Below are positions 11,240-15,000 of a DNA stretch of 15,000 bases, piece after piece (positions within the stretch are counted from its first letter, which is position 1; each line of letters opens with the position of its first letter). The stretch covers positions 1,447,359 through 1,462,358 of the forward strand of contig NW_004754921.1 of the NCBI RefSeq assembly GCF_000188695.1, read 5' to 3'. A model generated the notes under the pieces. The model had not been told where the DNA came from, made no database searches, and saw nothing but the letters and a program-made list of their open reading frames with translations. The position numbers and the translations under genes are program-made. This DNA is from Salpingoeca rosetta. Its lineage: Eukaryota; Opisthokonta; Choanoflagellata; Craspedida; Salpingoecidae.

Positions 11240-12682
11240 GTCATCATCATCATCATGGCTGCTGTTGTTGCCCAGGCGGGTTCAGCCCCGTGTGCCACGG
11301 CGACAACGTGATGGCACAGCGTAACTACCCGTGTGACAGCATCGTACTCGTGTACTTCGGCGAACAGGACCTCAACGCCACCGGCGCAGACGCCTTTAAG
11401 AAACAGCTCTACATGGTACGCGTGTGTGTGATGAGTGTGTGTGATGTGATGTGTGTGTGTGTGTGTGATGTGTGTACATGTGTTCGTCGTGTTTGTTGTC
11501 AGTTGTGCCCGCTTGCGCTTTCATGGATATGTTTTCATTCTTTGCTGGCTGCTTCGCGCTATCTTTGCCATCCCTCCACTTCACTGACCCTCCTTGTTGA
11601 TACTTGACATGTGTTGTTCATCGTTTCGATCACGCCACACCACTCTTATAACCACCATCATTGTTGTCACCCCTCGTCACCACCACCGCCGCCACCGCCA
11701 CCGCTACCACAGTGCATGATTGGGCAAGCGCTGAACATCAAGAGCAACATCGAGACCCGACGCGGCACGAACCAGTTTGGAACGCTCATCTGGCAGCTGA
11801 ACGAGATCTGGCCAACCGGCGGCTGGGGCTCGCTCGAATACGGCACGCCAGGGCAGCCGGGGCAGGTAAGGAGAGGGAAGGGGGTGATGGATTGCTGGTG
11901 TTGAAGGGAGGGTTAGTGGCAAAGGTGCCTCCTTTACGTTTAGTGGCATGTTTAATGACAGCCTGTGCACGCTCTTCTCCCATCCTCACCCCCTTCAAAC
12001 AAACACAAACACAAACACAAACACATCACCACACACACACACACACACACACATTTACACTCACACATCAACACACACACACACACACACACCCAAACAA
12101 ACCTGTGCTCCCTTCCACCGCTGCAGGTGATTGGTGGGCGGTGGAAGCCGCTACACTACTGGCTCAAGTCGTCCATCTATGCAGACACGATGGCGGCGTG
12201 CGACGGGGCAGGCGTGTGCTACATCAAGAACGATGCAGCGCGCGCATTCACAGGGCGCGTCACAGTCACTGCAGTGCCGTTCAACGGCAGCCCTTCGTCT
12301 GTCCTCAAGGCGTTGGATGTGTCGCTGGATGCCGGCGCCGGGGTGACGCAATGGTTCACAGTGGACCTCTCGTCCATCAACTACAACAGCACCGTGCTGC
12401 TGATTGAAGTGGCGGACACAACAACAACAGCAGCAGCAGCAGCAGGTGCCAACGATGATGGCGACAGCGGTGTCATCGTGTCATCAAATGTGCAGGCGCT
12501 GACGCCACCACAATACATGCAGCTGTCCCCCGCTGACGTGTCGTTCACGGTTGCAGACACGGCGAGCAGTGATGGCACCATTGACATTACCGTCACCACC
12601 ACAGCGCCGGCAATGTATGTGACGTTGACCACGCTCGCACAGGGCAGATTCTCAGATAACGCTTTCCTCCTCACGTCAACCA

Positions 12683-12752
<70 letters not shown>

Positions 12753-12982
12753 ATGTGTGCTTGAAATGTGTGTGTGAGAGTCTGCTGCGCGGGCTTGTTG
12801 GTGCAATTCGTAAACCCATGAGCGGCTCACGCACACATACACATACGCACATACACTCGCCAACGCGTTGTGGCTATCTGTAATAGGTTGTTCAGTTCAT
12901 TCCATTTCTGCCAACAACACCGGCACAGCTGAAGCAGTCGCTTCGCATCGAGCACCTGCAGCAGTACACGGCACACGCGTAG
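5556..12982 (+). CDS. Beta-mannosidase-like glycoside hydrolase family 2 enzyme with inserted PAN/apple-like module (19 exons)
   Basis: Exons: 5556-5762, 6054-6198, 6450-6645, 6788-6884, 7108-7311, 7581-7735, 8038-8141, 8321-8425, 8706-8809, 9041-9103, 9371-9452, 9668-9933, 10164-10379, 10621-10698, 10922-11057, 11276-11415, 11713-11865, 12127-12684 and 12887-12982. They total 1035 codons including TAG. Domains: signal peptide (residues ~1-28, second Met at 8), sugar-binding beta domain (~45-215, with [10 protein letters not shown] and GIWKSVYI), Ig-like domain to ~369 (WWPVG at 302-306), TIM barrel from ~370 (RGANMIP at 376-382, NTLRVWGGG at 408-416), and C-terminal beta domains. The acid/base is probably Glu478 ([12 protein letters not shown]) and the nucleophile Glu686 (YASEFG). 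The family removes terminal beta-linked mannose from N-glycan fragments in lysosomes or outside the cell; several Asn-x-Ser/Thr sites suit this. Residues ~553-620 add a cysteine-rich PAN-like module after ten serines. An endo-mannosidase or glucosaminidase relative is possible. Confidence 0.9.
5763..5985. repeat. Hexanucleotide (TTTGTG / CTTGTG) repeat filling beta-mannosidase intron 1
   Basis: Starting at the donor GTGTTTGTG, about 37 six-base units run through the intron: first TTTGTG, then a block of CTTGTG (about 5826-5897), then mixed units. The six-base period preserves the reading frame, so the intron stays open in frame with exons 1 and 2. Confidence 0.9.
6232..6317. repeat. (CA)43 microsatellite in beta-mannosidase intron 2
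   Basis: This perfect dinucleotide tract lies in the intron 6199-6449. Confidence 0.95.
7039..7089. repeat. (CA)25 microsatellite in beta-mannosidase intron 4
   Basis: This dinucleotide tract near the 3' end of intron 6885-7107 is preceded by CTCA units. Confidence 0.95.
7320..7458. repeat. ACAACCAC / AAAACAC mixed tandem repeat in beta-mannosidase intron 5
   Basis: Units of CACAACCA alternate with CAAAAACA blocks over about 140 bp, just after the donor at 7312. The order (CAACCA block, CAAAAACA block, CAACCA block, CAAAAACA) suggests block duplication. Confidence 0.85.
7749..7925. repeat. GT with TCTG interruptions in beta-mannosidase intron 6
   Basis: TGTGTG tracts are regularly broken by TCTG over about 175 bp, starting 13 bp after the donor at 7736. 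Confidence 0.9.
8507..8651. repeat. CACT tetranucleotide repeat in beta-mannosidase intron 8
   Basis: A mixed CACA/CTCA lead-in is followed by about 16 uninterrupted CACT units (8586-8651). It lies upstream of the acceptor TTGTAG at 8700-8705. Confidence 0.9.
9141..9185. repeat. (GT)22 microsatellite in beta-mannosidase intron 10
   Basis: This perfect GT tract lies 37 bp after the donor at 9104. It falls in the intron between the short exon 10 and the exon carrying the proposed acid/base Glu. Confidence 0.95.
9832..9861 (+). repeat. In-frame (TCA/TCG) serine repeat in beta-mannosidase exon 12
   Basis: Ten serine codons (residues 543-552), mixing TCA and TCG, follow a Thr-Pro-Pro-Pro stretch. 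It is one of the few simple repeats of the window that falls inside an apparent exon and is translated. It lies just before the cysteine-rich module. A phase-compatible GT (9779) and AG (9877) could also remove a 99-nt segment containing it. Confidence 0.8.
9979..10049. repeat. GT / GTAT repeat in beta-mannosidase intron 12
   Basis: GT runs interrupted by GTATGTAT units lie in the 5' half of the intron 9934-10163. Confidence 0.9.
10829..10920. repeat. CACATACTCACCACAA minisatellite in beta-mannosidase intron 14
   Basis: The unit CACATACTCACCACAA with a CACA/CTCG spacer occurs three times, at about 10836, 10867 and 10892. It then passes into CACACA directly at the acceptor CACAG (10917-10921). 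Confidence 0.85.
11192..11256. repeat. (ATC)21 trinucleotide repeat in beta-mannosidase intron 15
   Basis: This near-perfect ATC/CAT tract with one GTC interruption lies just before the acceptor at 11274-11275. The poly-His and poly-Met translations are artefacts. Confidence 0.95.
12001..12095. repeat. ACAAAC / CA repeats in beta-mannosidase intron 17
   Basis: ACAAAC units (about 12001-12023) are followed by CACA tracts to about 12092. They lie in the 3' half of the intron 11866-12126. Confidence 0.9.
12685..12750. repeat. (GT)33 microsatellite starting exactly at a splice donor
   Basis: The 5' splice site of beta-mannosidase intron 18 is itself the first GT of a perfect 33-unit tract after ACCAAG. 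CACATAC units follow at about 12830-12857 before the acceptor TAATAG (12881-12886). Confidence 0.95.
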
Positions 12983-13395
12983 CCGTCCTCTGTGTGTGTG
13001 TGTGTGTGTGTTGGGGTTCTTGTGTTTGTATTGTGCTGGCTGCTGCTTCGTGAGACCATAATGTGTGCCTTGTTTGGTTCGCTTGCTTGCTGGTTTTAAT
13101 TTGGCTCCCACATGGCGGTAACGAGAGGAGCTGGATGCGATAAACAACGCGCCCAACCCCAAGCATGTGTGCGGGCGCCCTGTTGCTGTTGTTGTTACAT
13201 GTTCCCTCTTCAATCTCATACACGCGTACATGCGCACATCGCATGCCACGATCATCGTTGCCGCCACAATTGTAAACACTGAACGCTGACGCATCAAATC
13301 AACATGATGCCACACAGCAACTGCAACCTCTCAACACCACCACACCACTACACCCCTGTCATCACACCACTGCACACCACTACACACCACTGCCA
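12983..13395. other. Convergent 3' intergenic region (beta-mannosidase / IQ-motif gene)
   Basis: The 413 bp between two facing stop codons hold 3' untranslated sequence with a short TG tract (about 12991-13011) and CACCAC units (about 13331-13390). I find no canonical AATAAA on either strand and no gene. Confidence 0.55.
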
Positions 13396-14142
13396 TTAGT
13401 GGCGGGTGTGCAGCCTGCCTGTTGCGAGCTCGAGCCGTACGCTGTGTCCCCTGTATGCGGCCTGGATCCGTAGCGCAGCCGCCTCCCGTCGACGCGCCTG
13501 GTGACGATGATGATGACGACGACGATGATGTGACAATGATGGTGGTGATGGTGGTGGTGGTGGTGGTGGTGGTGGTGGTGGTGGTGGTGGTGGTGAGGCA
13601 GTGGCATTGGCAGAGAAGGCAACGTATACCGGTGGCGAAGATCAAACACACGCACATACACACATACATACACATACACAAACAAACAAGCAAACACACA
13701 CACACACAAACAAACAAACAATCAAAACACACATGCACACATACACACACACATGCGCAGGTGCTGGTTGGCACGTACCAGATCTTCCTCCTCCTTCTTT
13801 CTTCTTGCCTCTTCCCTCAACACCTTGTACATCTTCCGCACTTGACTCCCCCTGCACAACAGCAGCAACAAAGTGTAAGCGAGTGACCATTGTGTGTGTG
13901 TGTGTGTTTGTATGTTTGTATGTATGGATGTGTGTGTGTGTGTCATCGCCTCCAACAAGAGCCATGTTTCCGCTGCTGCCGCTGCTGCTGTTACCGCCTC
14001 TCACCTGAATGCGGCCTGGATTCTCGCTGCTGCCTGGTCGTGGGTCAGAGCAGGAGGGTTGTATGGGTTGTGCCTGCACATCAAACACACGTGTTGCATG
14101 TAATGTAACCGTGCATTCAAGGACATGCGTGTGTGTATGCGT

Positions 14143-14185
<43 letters not shown>

Positions 14186-14749
14186 TGACCACCAAGCGTG
14201 TCGAGTCGTGCGTGGGTTGCTGGTCAAACAGGAGCCAAGTATCGCTTGCCCCACCCTTTTTCCTCCCCAACGACTGCTATCCCTAGCAGCAGCAGCAGGA
14301 ACTCGGCCCCAATCAAGCTGTCACCGAGTGAAAACAGGCACAGGTCTGTGTACCGTTTGAGAAACGTGCCCAGCCAGTCAATGGGGTTGAAGTTGACAGC
14401 GTGCTCCGGGTGCTTTGTAAACGCCATTGAAGGATCTTCATACTGCTGGCGAATGTCCTGTGCATTCGCCATTTGATGGTGCGGTGGTGGAGGGGGGTAG
14501 GCATGTGAGAAGTCAATGAACCACATGCAAGCTTGCGTGTGTGTGTGTGTGTGTGCGACCCGCCATGACACTTACGCGTGGGATGTGGTACTTGATGGCA
14601 AGGATGAGTTTGTCGAGTGCAAGCTCCAGCGTTGGCCACAGCTTCTCTTTAAGGTACACACCCTCGTCGGCTGGATTTGCAATGGCGATGGCAGTGGAGA
14701 TTGCACACAGGTTGTGTGTGCGTGAGCACGCAAACGCACTGTCATGCAT
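13396..14749 (-). CDS. IQ-motif protein with Dpy-30-like helices (5 exons recognised; 5' end uncertain)
   Basis: Minus-strand exons 14749-14576, 14457-14354, 14073-14005, 13851-13779 and 13497-13396 splice cleanly (phases 0, 2, 2, 0) to 173 aa ending in TAA. The first part has a helix VYLKEKLWPTLELALDKL and, after an insert, FNPIDWLGTFLKRHNP; together these resemble the Dpy-30/RII-type dimerisation helix pair (YL..V.P.L...L..L, then NPI.FLA.YL). Two IQ motifs follow: RIQAAFRGSQVRK, rebuilt across a splice junction, and RIQAAYRGHSVR near the C-terminus. A highly charged helix rich in Arg, Lys and Glu links them. IQ motifs bind calmodulin or related EF-hand proteins; Dpy-30-like helices bind amphipathic helices, often in cilia. 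The layout recalls IQ domain-containing protein K, but I do not claim orthology. The first exon is open to an ATG at 14785, directly after a TGA; an acceptor ending at 14671 is a further possibility, in which case the gene extends off the window. Confidence 0.75.
13540..13595. repeat. (GGT)n trinucleotide repeat in last intron of the IQ-motif gene
   Basis: In the sense (minus) direction this is (ACC)n followed by mixed ATC/GTC units (13537-13502) that run up to the acceptor at 13498. It forms the 3' half of the intron 13778-13498. Confidence 0.9.
13640..13756. repeat. CA / CAAA-rich tract in last intron of the IQ-motif gene
   Basis: CACATACA, AAACAAAC and CACACA units occupy the 5' half of the intron in the sense direction, where they read as GT/GTTT units downstream of the donor at 13778-13777. 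Confidence 0.85.
14125..14181. repeat. GT-rich microsatellite in IQ-motif gene intron 2
   Basis: The tract is GT with GTAT and GCGT interruptions; the sense strand reads CA. It lies in the intron 14353-14074, toward its 3' end. Confidence 0.9.
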
Positions 14750-14785
14750 GGAAAACACGTGCCAAGTGCAACAAGAGCCGGGCAT

Positions 14786-15000
14786 TCACATGCCAGGCAG
14801 CACACTGCTATTCGCAACAAGTCATGCAGTCGCGGTGCTTGGGCGTACAAGTTGGTTGCAAGATGGTGAAGAGCCGAGCTGAAGCGGGCAAGGTTCGAGG
14901 CAGCTGCTCCGGTGGTGGGGGCACGCTGCATGCATATGGGGGCGGGAAGAATTGAAGTCGCGAGATGACATGTGAGCGGCACAATAACACACACAGGCCA
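14786..15000. other. Unassigned sequence upstream of the IQ-motif gene
   Basis: No gene is assigned in these 215 bp. On the minus strand, a frame open from 14994 gives an Ala/Leu-rich stretch (containing NLARFSSALHHLA) that could be part of an upstream exon. No convincing donor joins it to the first recognised exon. It could equally be 5' leader or promoter. Confidence 0.4.

Noticed and set aside
14224..14353. Leu-rich continuation (LFSLGDSLIGAEF...) of the second IQ-gene exon
   Set aside because: It looks like a membrane helix, but the phase-2 donor at 14353-14352 joins exactly to the exon at 14073 and restores KRHNP, so this stretch is read as intron.
14808..14990. Short minus-strand frame upstream of the IQ-motif gene
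   Set aside because: It is Pro/Cys/Thr-rich without family resemblance and ends in a stop before the first recognised exon.

Overview
The window is nuclear DNA from an intron-rich eukaryote. It reads as GC-rich coding exons cut up by short introns of about 120-420 bp, and most of those introns are largely GT/CA or other simple repeats. All 29 complete introns I could place are GT-AG with matching phases. A flagellated single-celled opisthokont, in particular a choanoflagellate such as Salpingoeca or Monosiga, fits the intron density, the repeat style, a possible ciliary IQ protein and the animal-like ribosomal protein and beta-mannosidase. That assignment is inference; no search was run.

Five genes alternate strictly in orientation (-, +, -, +, -). 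(1) 189-699 minus: the first two coding exons of a TraB/TRABD-family protein, running off the left edge. (2) 903-2989 plus: a four-exon leucine-rich-repeat plus SAM-domain protein, sharing a ~200 bp divergent promoter region with gene 1. (3) 3604-4917 minus: ribosomal protein uL14 (RPL23), complete in four exons, 140 aa. (4) 5556-12982 plus: a 19-exon, 1034-aa secretory beta-mannosidase-like GH2 enzyme, the dominant feature of the window. (5) 13396 to about 14749 minus: a five-exon protein with a Dpy-30-like helix pair and two IQ motifs, with an uncertain 5' end. Genes 2/3 and 4/5 converge tail to tail; genes 1/2 and 3/4 diverge.

The genes do not form an obvious pathway: a housekeeping ribosomal gene, a probable lysosomal or secreted glycosidase, a scaffold-like LRR-SAM protein, a TraB protein and a possible axonemal protein. 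I see no mobile element, CRISPR array, tRNA or rRNA. The long uninterrupted reading frames rich in His-Thr, Cys-Val, Asn or Leu-Val are translations of simple repeats, not genes.

No clearly new multi-gene system is visible. The observations I would follow up are: a PAN/apple-like cysteine-rich module, preceded by a poly-Ser tract, inserted in the GH2 catalytic barrel between the two catalytic glutamates; a first intron of the same gene that is exactly 97 codons, open in frame, and would encode a long hydrophobic tract if retained; a consistent polarity of GT tracts toward intron 5' ends and CA tracts toward 3' ends; and a Dpy-30-like motif split by an insert and joined to two IQ motifs.
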